From: Pempheris klunzingeri
Lineage: Eukaryota > Chordata > Actinopteri > Acropomatiformes > Pempheridae
DNA: 64,000 nt
Reading direction: 5' to 3'
Assembly (NCBI RefSeq): GCF_042242105.1
Contig: NC_092029.1
Location: 12,813,885 to 12,877,884, forward strand
The notes beneath the pieces were generated by a model that saw nothing but the letters and a program-made list of their open reading frames with translations, searched no databases and was not told where the DNA came from. The translations under genes were made by a program, and so were the position numbers. Below, in pieces: positions 43,722 to 55,133 of the stretch (its first letter is position 1; each line of letters begins with the position of its first letter).

Positions 43722-46700
43722 GTTTGAATATTGTTAAACAAATCACTGAATCTGCCCTCATTTAATGCCAGTATCAACTTTCTTTGGGCGGGTAATTTGC
43801 ATGACAAATCTCAAGAGGGACGATGATACACAGCCACATCTTAGTGTAAGGCTCTGTCACCATGGTTACAGCTGAAGGGCTAGTTTCCCGGACAACAAAA
43901 GGTATCAAGTCAAGGCTTCGCTCTGTCTTGCCCTGTGTGTGTGTGTGTGTGTGTGTGTAGCTAATACTATGTCAACAAGTTCTCTGGTTAAAGAAGAAAT
44001 TAACAGCAAACCACATAATCAAATCACTTCGACCATGTCTGGACATTTAGGTATTCTCACATTGATCAGTCATCACATGAAACATATTTTTCTGAACATA
44101 TTTAGTTAGAAGCTAGGCTTCTCCTCATGGTAGCTTCATATGCCCTATACAAACTCTCAGAAACCACATGGGTAAATGATTTTCACAAAATGCCAAACTC
44201 ATCTTATTTGGCTGAATAACGAACAGTATGTGCAAATAGCTGATGGATTTTATTTTACCCCATTGCTCCTCTGTCTGATTGTGTTGGTCAGTATGCTTGG
44301 AGGTTATTGGGAAAAGCACCAATATAATTTACAGGCATAGTCAGATTCATATCTACATAAATTTCTGATATTGCACATGCTGGATCCACCCCAACGAATC
44401 AATGACCTCCGTCTCATTCTGATAGCCTAGAGTGGTTCCCAACCTTGGGTTCGGGACTCTTCATGGACTCCTAATATAAAACTGTGACCAGATATTTGAA
44501 AAGATAAGAAAGAAAATATACGGTCGCGTTTTGTCTGATCATTCAAATACTTAATACTTTCACCTCTTCAAGCCTCTAAAAATCCCTCTAAAGAAGAAAC
44601 TGCTCACAACTCAAGGCCTTTACCTCTGATGAGGGATCGAAAGCAGGCATTGCTTCATTTTAAGGGGAACTGAAAAAGCCCCAAAAGATTGGGCAACTCC
44701 TCCTCATAATATGGACAGTTTTTGGTGACACTAGTGCCCCCCCCCTTGCCCATAAACAAATAGCTCCAAAATCATCCACTCCATGGTCGCTTTTTCTCAA
44801 TTCTACATGCATATTGTCCTGTATATAATACAGTGTAATGCGTGGGCTAACGCTTGGACTGGTACTCACATAGCTTAGTGATGATAATTACTGTACACAC
44901 TACACTGTAGCATTCTCTTTATGTCAATGTGTTTTTGAAAAGGAAGACAGGTACAAAGTTTATTGCAGCCTTGTGCACACATCAGTAACAGTGACGCCAT
45001 TTGCTGTGTTGTATCATTAATATCCAAATGTATCAGTGATTGCTACCCAACCCGCTTGTTTTTCACACACTGTTCTGCTCATGTAGCAAAAACGTCTAGC
45101 TCTAAAGGAAATGTTACTGTGCACACTCAGTAATCACGGTACGCACTGCATTCTTGACTGAGGTGTGTGCGTACAAAATGTGTTTGTGCTGAGCAGACTG
45201 TTGTTCTTTCAGTGGCCCAAAGTCCCCAGCTGGCACAGTTTCCCAGAACCAAAGAGAGTTTAAAGAGAAAGTGTTTTCTGGACAACCACACCACAATCTC
45301 TCTCTTGTGTGTCCATTGAAAACAATCTGCGGCCCGGCACTTAGCATCTACTGTTACTGGAAAGAGATAGAAAAGCTTGTGCTCTTTCACTAAGATGTGG
45401 AAAATCCTACAGTTAGCCAACTTAATCAGTAAACTTGAATTCACACATTATGGATGTTACTTTTCAGTGTTTGTACAAGTAAATTTGTCTACGGGCAAAT
45501 GTCCTTGTTCGAATGTTACACTGTAGACATATCTTTATCTTCATATGACGATTAGCCGTTTATAGGCACTCCTTTCACACACCCACAACAAAATGCCTCA
45601 TATCTACCCAGCCCTCCTACATACACTGCTCTCTTAACACACCACTGCTATTCAACACCAGACAAAAAGAGTGGTGCACAGTCACAAGGTATCAGAGCTG
45701 CAGGGTCAGGAGAGTGGATAGCAGGGGATGGAGATGTCTGTGGGCTTGGAGGGGTCTTAACCTGATTGCCGTGTCCAGGCATGCTCTGTAATCTAATATG
45801 GGAGCGCAGAGAAACAATGCATTAGATTTAGTCTCTCTCTCATACACCAGCTCAGTCCATTTAACCACGCAGTGAACTCTGAGTCATGCCGGGAATACCA
45901 TGACCAAGCAATGTTAGCTAGATAATGAACTGAAAAGGCTGAATGCAGAGAACAGCAATAACAATCAGCTGTTTTCTTCTCCCATGACCCTGAACCTTGA
46001 ACAGGGATGTCGCACTATTTTCACTTGTTTTTATTTCAGTTGGTGCTATGGGGGGGTGACTGAGATTAGCTTTAAGGTCAAAAATCCTTTCTGTGTATCA
46101 AAAATGTGACCTGATGAGACAGCTGAATGTTGACCTGGTAATGAGGAGATAATGCAGGAATGTTATGAGGCAGCTTCACATGTGGTTATTCATCCCATAG
46201 AAGGAGGCTGACTCAAATAAACAGAGCAAATGTAAAAGTCTCAGCCATGCCAGAAATGTGTCTTGTCATCTGACCAGTCTACAATTAAGATGAGAAATAG
46301 TTATCATAGTTGAATTTAAGAGAATTTAGCTGTTTTGGCTGTCCTGTGTCAAAAAGCAGTTCCACCCATTTGTACACAGCAATAGAAACCACATCCGTTT
46401 GTCCTGTGGTCAGGGCCACATTTACTCAGCTGTCCAGCCAGCTGCTGTAACAGAGTCCACAAAGCATTTGGTTTCTCTCTATTATAGACTTCTCAATACA
46501 GTAGGAGCTTGATACGGTGTGCACCATTACAACTATGTGTTATTATATGCAACTGTTCGGTGGTTCAGGAGAAAAGAACCTTCACATTTGTAAAATATAC
46601 ACAAGCTGAGTACTGCCACCTAGTGGTTCTCAATATGAAGGCCAGACAATAGTGCAGAGAGGGAAAAACATTTGTGCTGGTAGAACTAAAATGTGAACAA

Positions 46701-46732
46701 AAATGTATTTACAATATGTAGAGAAAATAAAC
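43722..46732. other. Intergenic gap between cd164 and cep57l1 (tail to tail)
   Basis: A GT microsatellite sits at 43934-43958. AGTGGTTCCCAACC at about 44431 resembles one end of a hAT element, with no matching second end. The rest holds no exon that I can support. In human the CCDC162 locus lies in this interval; no trace of it was recognised here. Confidence 0.5.
43934..43958. repeat. GT microsatellite
   Basis: Twelve uninterrupted TG units in intergenic DNA. Confidence 0.9.
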
Positions 46733-47063
46733 TTTATTAAAATTTGAAAATATATTAAAATATTAAAAGTAGATTATTCCAGCTTCATTTAAGAGGAGAT
46801 ATATGGTCATGGTTCATAAACTGTACACCCTCTGACCTATGAAGGACGCTGAATGTGTAAGATTGCTTCACAGGTTTAATGAGTAACACATTATTAAGTT
46901 CTGTGTAAAGCACAAAAACACTTTATTCCCTCTTTTCATCGCTTACTGAAAATGTCCCAGAGGCCATGTGAAGAGAGGGGAAAGCAGCCAGCAAGGAGCC
47001 AAAGCTTGTGGTTCCACAGCTGTAGCATCAAAGCTCACACACAGAAAGCTGTTTAATAGAACC
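46733..47063 (-). other. cep57l1: 3' UTR and poly(A) signal of cep57l1
   Basis: Minus-strand AATAAA at 46738-46733 (context TTAATAAAGTTTATT), 326 bases after the stop, is the likely signal. Another occurs near 46926. Confidence 0.6.
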
Positions 47064-50000
47064 TCATGTTTCCCAGGAGAGGTCGTCTTGTTTTAGGCTT
47101 TTTCTAAACTTCTGGGTCTCTCTGAGAAGCTGCAGGTTGTTGTGAGTTGTCACACCTTTTTTTCCTTTCTGCTTGGCCTTAACAGGAGATGGAACAGGTG
47201 GCTTGATACCACCCCCCTTCTTGGCTGTGGGCTCAGCAGCACATGGATGGCTCTGGGTCAATTTGTGGACCTGTGCAGGAGTCGAAGACAGAAAACATTA
47301 GAGATGGAGATCAGCTGACCCTATAAATAGACGCTGGCCATAGATTTCTGTTGGCATAGAATGCTTTTACACATCTACAAAATCCCCCACTGAAGTAAGA
47401 AATTGTGCAGCTGACCATCTTTACAAACGTGCCTCTGGATCGTACCGACTGATGCTTCACATACCGTCTGCTGGTGTTTGCGGAGCTTAGTGATCTGAGC
47501 TCCCTTTTCCTCCATCCTGGCCACCAGCCTCTCCAGTTCTCTCTGCAGATCCTGCCTCTGCTCATGATGTTGGGTTGCATCTATCTGATCCACCAACTCC
47601 TGATGCTCACTGCCAGGAAAAAACACAGACACAGATTACTATATGTGTAAAAGTAAAACAAAAGAATCTGAAGAAAAGTTTACTCACAAGCTCATTTGTC
47701 CCAGCTCGTCCTGCAGAGCCAAGAGCAGGTCGGACAGCGAGCCCACCGCCTGGTCTGCTTGTTTGGGCTTGTGAAAAGTGGCAGAAGATGGAGAAAAGTC
47801 CTTATGGAGGCTTTTCCTGACTCCACAACCAGACCTCTGCAGCGAGCTCACTCGTTCACACAGCTGAGGCTGGTGGTGCTTCATCATGTGAAGTATACTC
47901 TGTATGTTGGCGTGGACTGAATGGCTTGGGCTTGTTGACTGGGACAAACAGGGGAAATCAACATCAGCCAAAAGGCACCAAAAGGGGGAATGGTTATTAG
48001 CGCCTGTTTTTTGGAGTTAGAGCAGAGACCTGACGTACCGTTCCTGCAACAAAGGGTATTTTTTTGTGCCTTGGGCCACTGGGTGATGCTGGCTCATTTT
48101 GTCTGGAGGTTTTCTGAGGGAGATGATGGCTGTTATCAGTGCAAACAAATATTTTCCTCACAAACTAAATACAGGCAGTTAATCAGCTTCATTTGTAAGA
48201 AAAGTACCTTGATGGGCTTTTTGGCCTTCTTCTTTGGCTTTATCTCTTCAGAGTTTGGCACAAACAATCGAAGGTTGTTGTCCAAATCCCTCTGCAGCTG
48301 AGGATGTGATAATAATAGCATGGCTAAAGTCAGGAAAAGCTCATTTCGTTTTTTTTTTGTCAAGATTTTTAAAAAAGTAAACTGAAACTGAATTTTTGTG
48401 TCATTGTTACTTTAAAGAGCTGAAAAGCGAAGTGTGTGTGGGGGCTGACCTTGTCTGCTTTCTCCTGCACTAGTTGACGCTCATGCTCTTCCTTCAGAAG
48501 TTTTTGCTCCAGAATGGCAAGCTTGGTCTAAAAGCAAAATTGCACTGTAATTGATGATCTTATCGTTCAGCTTATGATGAATAGTGTTCAGATGAACCAA
48601 TTGGAAATCCCTGAATTACCTCTGCCAGAGTTTGGGTCCGACTCAAGTTGAAACAATCTGATTCAAGTTTCTCAAGCTTCTCCTGCTGAGAATGGGTGTT
48701 TGAGCTGCTTGGCTGCTGGTTCTGCAGTGAAATCTAGTGGGGAGGTAAGCAGAGATAAGATGGAGGTTAGTAACATGCATTTATGTCACTTACAGTATAT
48801 TCAGAAATGCAAGGAAATAGTGGAGCACAGATGATGTAAGGGCTCAGGATCACTGATATACTTTTGTGAAAGAGTTAATTCAGTTTTGTTATTTAAAAAA
48901 AAACAAACTGTTTTGCAGCCTACAAATTCTCTGTATAATTGAATAATAGTTTTAGGGTCTACTTATAAAGAAAGTGTTGAATTTTGTTACTGTCAGTTTG
49001 TATCATTTTGGACAACCTGATTCTCCTTCAGAGCGTTCCTCTCCTTCTTAGCGTTTTCAACCATCTTCCTCATGTAGTCCAGCTGCTTCTCAAGAACTTT
49101 ACAACGCGCCTCTGCAGACTGCAGCTTTGAGTCCAGCTCTGCTATCATCAAGACACAGACAGAACTGTTTAAAAAAAACATTGACATAAAAGCAAAAAAG
49201 AAGATGGCAGTGGCCTCTGGCTTTGCCTCCTTCATCGCCTACCTTTCCTGACAGAGTTATCCGTCTCAGGCCGGCTGGCTGCTGGTTGATTGGACACCGT
49301 GTAAGATGCTGTGACCTGTTGATGTGCCTGAGACTCATGGATGGACTGCTGGTAGCTCTTCTCTGCTTGCGTCCTTTCCAGCTCCAAACGCCTGATTTTC
49401 TCCTGGAGGGTCTTCAGTGCATCAACAACAGCTGAGGAGGAGTTAACAACAACGGAAAATCATGCCTGGTGATCTTAGCAGAAGGTGGCCATAAAAAAAC
49501 ACACTGTATGAGACAAGGAGCTTGACATAGTGGCTGAGACAAACCTCTGCTGTCCACTTTAGGTTTGGTCTGAGACAACTGAAGAGTGGCCACCTGTGAG
49601 TCCATGCTGATGGATGAGTGAGCAGGGAGCCCCAGCTGTCTTGGTAATGGTAGTATCCTGTCTGGAGGCTGGTAGTAGCTTCCAATGTAACTGTTTTTGG
49701 AGGGCGAGTCTAAAATCTGCAGACAAGAGAAGGTGGAGGTTGCTGTAGATATTTTGAGACGCGTGCAACTGAATAATGATTATTTTCACGACCAAATGAC
49801 AGTTGGATCTGTAAAAATAAAAGAGCAATCATTTAAACACTGTACTGTATCCCATTGCAGCAACTTTCAGCAACACGGCGGCGTTTTCCCAAACAAGCCC
49901 ATCGTTCCGCTTATATACCTTAAGAGATTTCAAAACTGCTAACGTTACGGACGCGAAAACAAACGTATTTATTTACAAATAATGTTAATATAATGAATTA

Positions 50001-50206
50001 TCTTTGCATAACCCGAAGACTACCTCTCTTTGCAACAATCCCAGCGTAAACAAGAGCTACTTAAACGTAACAAAATCACCAGAAAGCTGATTCATAATGA
50101 TGAATGCAACAACTTAGCGAAAGTAAACAATGCTAAAGCTAATGTGTTAGCAACACCCGAAGCTAGCGGCTGATTAATGACTTACCTGATCATAATGAGT
50201 CTCCAT
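47064..50206 (-). CDS. cep57l1: Centrosomal protein CEP57-like 1
   Basis: Eleven coding exons: 50206-50186, 49716-49545, 49431-49243, 49138-49017, 48733-48620, 48527-48450, 48297-48208, 48113-48039, 47938-47688, 47609-47465 and 47270-47064, giving 1464 nt, 487 aa (human CEP57L1 460, CEP57 500). The N-terminal coiled coil from about residue 65 (DALKTLQEKIRRLELERTQAEKSYQ, then CKVLEKQLDYMRKMVENAKKE) is the CEP57 centrosome-localisation region. The C-terminal microtubule-binding region includes SDLLLALQDELGQMSFEHQE, LQRELERLVARMEEKGAQIT and the closing NLQLLRETQKFRKSLKQDDLSW. Predicted role: a pericentriolar scaffold aiding centriole engagement and microtubule anchoring. Synteny with sesn1 and cd164 favours cep57l1 over cep57. 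The first coding exon holds only METHYDQ. Confidence 0.93.
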
Positions 50207-51433
50207 TCTGCGGCACAGACGATGCTACTACTTTCGACACCAATGACAAGTTTATCTAATATCCTCAGACTGCTTCTGTAGGTTGTAAATTATTTTTTGT
50301 GTGGCTGGCTGGCTGACTTCTTAGAGAGACTCAGTTGCGCTCTCACCGACAGGCGGTCCGGTCATTTCAAATTTCCCTCCTCTTTACCGCCTTCATCACT
50401 GTGGTTCCGCCTGCGCACAGGTTCCTCCTCCACCTCCACAACAACACACTGCTCCAGACTTGTAGGTGTTTTTAAAGAGGGATGCCTACATCTGATGAAG
50501 GTCACAAAGACACCCTCTGACTCAGGGAAAAAGTGAAAGTTAAAAGTGTAATTTCACCTACTCCTTTCTTCTCCCCAATAAAAGTAATACTGGTCTACAG
50601 TCTTTTTTGTGCATAGTATGGATAGAGTAATGCCTTACCAATAGGTAAGGTCAACGTAGGCCAACATTTATTGTATTTGATCATTTCCAAGGTCATCGCT
50701 GAAAAGGCAACCAATGGCCCTCTCCTTAAAAATAGGTGCATGTTAGTGTTAAAGCAAAGCTGATATAAAACATATAACACATTGTTCCTTTTGAGTTGAG
50801 ATTTGACATTTCTGCGAAACGTGAGGTTACAATCGATCATATAATGTGGAGACATGCTCACTTTCAGTTAAAAGAATTGTTGAAACCCTTTTCCCGATGA
50901 GGTAGGCTGCTGTTGGTTTATGTCTTCAGCTGGTCAATAGATCAATCACCCTGTAAACATTTGCACAACGGTATGCAAATAGTATGCTGCAGTAAAAGGC
51001 AACATGTCTGCAGTGTGACAGGTGTGCTGCACTGAGATAAAGAATGTATTTTCTTAAAAGCTTCTTTTGGTACCTGTTTCCTCTGCAGCTTTGAGCATCT
51101 AATATATATATATATATTTTTGTTGGAGTTTTGGATACCTTTGTACCTTAGATACCTTTTAGATACCTTTGTATCTAAAACACACAACTCACACACTATT
51201 ACATGACATGAGAATCCAGTTTTAACTTCTTTCAGACAATTTGTCATGTTGGCATTCATATTTGCATACTGATGTTGTTAGTGTCTGTTAGTCTGTTTAA
51301 TCAAATACAAACGAGGTTAAACACAAAATGAAACAAATGGAAATATACAACATCCCCTTCTTTCCTCTCTCCTCTGCCTGCCTTTCAGTTATTTCTGATA
51401 AACAAGTCAAGGGGGGGCTCCTGCTGGGGAAAT
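50207..51433. other. Region between the divergent genes cep57l1 and sesn1
   Basis: The cep57l1 5' UTR and promoter occupy the first few hundred bases. An AT dinucleotide run is at 51103-51114. Degenerate GATACCTTT units (51134-51180) include the perfect inverted repeat TTTTAGATAC/GTATCTAAAA at 51157-51166 and 51171-51180. No gene was found. Confidence 0.5.
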
Positions 51434-51746
51434 GTATGATGGGAAATGTAGTTCTGAGGAGCTGCCTTCCAAAAGACACAGCGAACAAAAAGCATTCAAT
51501 TCCCATGAAACCTTCCCCCGCAAGCTTGGCAACCGGCCTGCAACCAATCATTTTTCAGAATCCCCCGCGGCACCGCCCTAGAATGTCCACAGCCTCCTCT
51601 CATTGGCCAGCACCTCCTGCCAATCAGTTGTTTACCCTGAAGTTGTTGCCTCCTTTCGTCTCTCCCCGGCTGGGACTAACGTTACTGGTCAGTGCTCTGT
51701 CAAGGCGTCCAGCAGCAGCGAACCTGCACCAAAGAATGAGGATAAA
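51434..51746 (+). promoter_or_regulatory. sesn1: sesn1 promoter and first (non-coding) exon
   Basis: On the minus strand 51452-51434 reads ACTACATTTCCCATCATAC, close to the ZNF143/THAP11 motif. CCAAT boxes lie at 51544-51548, 51602-51606 (reverse) and 51620-51624. TTGTTTAC at 51628-51635 is an exact FOXO (DBE) site. A GTGAGT donor follows 51746, ending the probable first exon. An ATG at 51735 could begin a short upstream frame. Confidence 0.55.
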
Positions 51747-52831
51747 GTGAGTATTTGAGCATGACACTCTCTGTTTTTTGGTCCACGGTGAAAGGTTTGT
51801 GTGCAGGAACGTTGTTTTCGTCGCGGTTGTGTTGTAATTTGCCGGTGTCTTTGTTATCGGGCAGACTGAAAGCCTTGACACGAAAGGAGAGCAGGGAGAG
51901 ATTGAATGGACCTCGCTCACTGACAAGTTGTTTGTTTCTACGTTAGTCTGATATTTAAATAAGAAATAATTAGCAGCAAACCAACGACGGTACATTGTCG
52001 TTTGCGAAAGCAGTGGGCGGCAATAACACTTTAATTGCCTGATTATGCGGGCTTGTATCACCAGTCTGTACTTTAACCAGGCTTTCAGATAACTGTCCAA
52101 ATATCAATATGGTGCCACTAATATATTACTGGAAGATAAATTTCGGCAAATTTTAGGGTTTAAGACGTCATACTATAAATACATATACCGGTACCGATAT
52201 TTATTTAAATTATTATTTCCAATACAAATGCATAACATTGGAAAAAAATCATTTAAAGTTGTTCTTTTAAAAAAAAAATGTGAGCAAGATATTAATGGAG
52301 TAGGCTCGTGTGATAATGAAATAAAACATGTGACAACTGTCATTTGTGAACTGTCAGATATTTTTGCATACCACTTACACCGTGGTATCTATACCTATTG
52401 ATACCAATGTGTTATCAGTATGTCAGGCCATTGTGAGCAGTGTGGTCAATCATTAAGTACAGTATTGGTGTTGTCTGATTATTTTATCCATACACAGTTT
52501 TGCATGTGATTTTCTATAAAATCTATTTAATCACAATGAATATTGCAGTGTAGGTAGTCTAGATACTTATTGGCTGAGTTATGTGTGGGTACAGACATAT
52601 CTGTGATAATGTCAGGCATCAGTATTACCTGGCTGATTTATAAGCTAATTCATGTTTGACACTGTACAACATTTGAATTGCATTCTCATTCCCACTGCCC
52701 AACCTTATTAGAATAACATTCAAAAACTTTGCTGAAGGCTGTTGTGATGCTGCAATGTAAACATAGACTGTTCCATGTGCTATTTGTTGTTTAGCCTGTT
52801 GTAAGGCAGCACAAACGTTAGTCATCAAAAG

Positions 52832-53110
52832 ATGGAAGTGCAGGACCAGGAGTCTCTGGGGAGGTGGGACGGGCTGGGCAGCCGGGATGCCATCTCCAGA
52901 ACTGAAGTCATGGAGAACATCCATCAGGATGTCATGAGGAAAGTGGAGGCAATCAAGCCCATACCATCATCGGCCCTGTCACCCCCAGCCTTGGGAAGCC
53001 CTCCCAACAGTGACCTGAATGACATCCTGGCTCATCTTCTCATGCTCTCCAAACGGTGTCCCTTTGAAGATGTCAAGGACCGATGCGCTCGGCTTCTACA
53101 GGCTGTCCAG
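52832..53110 (+). CDS. sesn1: Sestrin-1, first coding exon (gene partial)
   Basis: 93 codons from ATG 52832 to a GTAGGA donor after 53110, phase 0. The motifs RWDGLGSRDAISRTEVMENIHQ and LNDILAHLLMLSKRCPFEDV match the N-terminus of vertebrate SESN1; the last is nearly invariant among sestrins. Sestrin-1 is a p53- and FOXO-induced leucine-sensing partner of GATOR2 that restrains mTORC1 and lowers oxidative stress. The alkylhydroperoxidase-like domain and GATOR2-binding parts lie beyond the right edge. The acceptor upstream is probably TTGTTTAG at 52794 or CGTTAG at 52821. With the latter, an ATG in exon 1 would be in frame and add a few residues; I prefer 52832. Order and orientation relative to cep57l1 match human 6q21. 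Confidence 0.93.
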
Positions 53111-55093
53111 GTAGGAGATTCATACAGTTTATAACGAGACCCCGGTGGGCGTCATGTTTCACGTTGCGTTAAGCTGCAGCAGGATGACCCACACTAGTGC
53201 TTATAGTATTGTTCTGCCGGCTGTCTGCTCCTCTCTTCACCTCTTCATAAGCACTGCAAACACTGTGGTTGAGTCAGAACGGCATCAAGACCGGTGCATG
53301 TTTTGCCAAGTGGATTACATTTAGTGACACGATGAGACATGAACCGATTAACACTTCAAGAGCCAAGGATTTACCGAACCAGCCCGTTAGCGACATGCAC
53401 ACACACATAGAAGAGCAGGCAAGAATTTGTATAAACAGTTTTTCAGACAAAAAGGCAAAATACACATCTTCTTAGTTTACAAAAATAATGAAGTCACTGC
53501 TTTTTTCTTTAAGCCAAGACACTTGATGACTTTGATTGTCATCAGAGTTTGATACAATTAAGGTGAGTGAAAGAAAATTAAAAGCTACCATGCTACCAAG
53601 GGTTCATTATGCACATGTGGGCTGAAAAGCCTCTGTGTTAATAAAATGTTGTCCATTGTAATTTGATCAAAAATATCTGTTGTAGTTACTTCATTTTTAG
53701 TCGAATAATAATCTTGTTAAACTTAAGAGCACTGAAATGTCACATGGTTAAGATTTTCACATCTCAACACTTATTACTGATGGTCTAAATGTCTTACAAT
53801 GAATATTACATCAGAATAAACATACACTTATTTATCACTTTTATTGCATGCAATCAATAATATGGAGGTTTTCTCAATGTTGACCATGGATTAAATGAGT
53901 GAACACGTGATGTTGTTGTTGTAAACTTACAATGTGCTTTTTGTGAATAACTAACAATAGCAGCCGAACAATTAATATAGATTATAGTATAGATTAAAGT
54001 ATCATACAGTATATAACATTGATTAAAAGTAGAGTAAAAAGAGAGATTTCTCTGGCTGAAGTACACTATGTGAATTCTTTAGCTTCATTTGCATATTTGC
54101 ATTTCTACCAATAAAAACCTCCACACTGCACCCATGTGAGTGTTCTCAGAGAGCAAAGACATGTTTACTGAAAATACTCAGTAACGTCTTCCACCATCAA
54201 CATCACGCCAAATGAAGCCCAGCACTTCCATCATTTTTTCAGTGTAGCTCATTTAACACAATTGTTATGTTCTGTCCTTTTATTTAATAATTCAGTTATT
54301 TTATTACATACTGATGTGGTCGACTTGCTATGTGACAAGTGTGATAGCTCACAGGTCTGTTATAAAGTAAATGAAAATGGATGTAATATTACATGGGGGT
54401 GTGGCTGGTAGAGGGGGGGACATCACACCCACCATCATGTCCTAAAATCAATGCCAGCTCTATCAGTATGCCTTGTTGTCACAGCATGTACCTGAATTTA
54501 ATTCTGTACTCATGTTGTTTCAAATTCTGTCCGTACCAGCCTTATTGTCTGATCTCTGCCAACACTAATAAATCCCCTTGAAGTGGACAGGACTTAAAAT
54601 GAGTGTGTATGTTTATGGCTAATATTTTTGGATGAGTAATGCTGGTGCTAAAACAGTTTGGATTTATTATATTTTGTAATTTAAAATAGCCATTATTTAC
54701 TTGCAGAGAACAAAATATTGGATTTATCCCGGCTTTAGCGTGGCATTAGCTGTGGACTGTTCCACTTAATGAGTGCTCTAATAACAAACAAAACTAAGCC
54801 TGACAACTTTTGATGGCCTGACATGTTGTTATTCTGGGGAAATCGACTATTTGGCAGTGGCAATAATTCCTGTTTGTGCGGAAGTGTTTTTGGAAGATGG
54901 AGGAGAGGGGCAGAGAGATGAGAGAGGGAGAAAGCTGCTTTGTGGATTTAGCAGTGCACCACAGTACACACCGTCTGGTATTTTTGAATTATGCTAAGCT
55001 GCATTTGCCGTGGGCTTGCCAAAGGGTGCATTTATGAGCCCAATGTGGCAGCTCTTGTCGTTCTGGTCCCACGGTTGAAATCTCCCCTGACCA

Positions 55094-55133
55094 GCACACA
55101 CGCACACACGCACACACACACACACACACACAC
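55094..55133. repeat. CA microsatellite
   Basis: About 19 CA units with two CG interruptions near the start. Confidence 0.9.

Noticed and set aside
44431-44444. Complete hAT element starting AGTGGTTCCCAACC
   Set aside because: Only one end resembles a hAT terminus and no matching inverted end or 8-bp duplication was found.
51328-51750. 140-codon plus-strand frame over the sesn1 promoter
   Set aside because: It spans CCAAT boxes and the first-exon donor, has no recognisable domain, and is explained by GC-rich promoter DNA.
55094-55133. CRISPR-like or other structured repeat arrays
   Set aside because: All tandem repeats seen here are simple eukaryotic microsatellites without spacers; there is no CRISPR array in the window.
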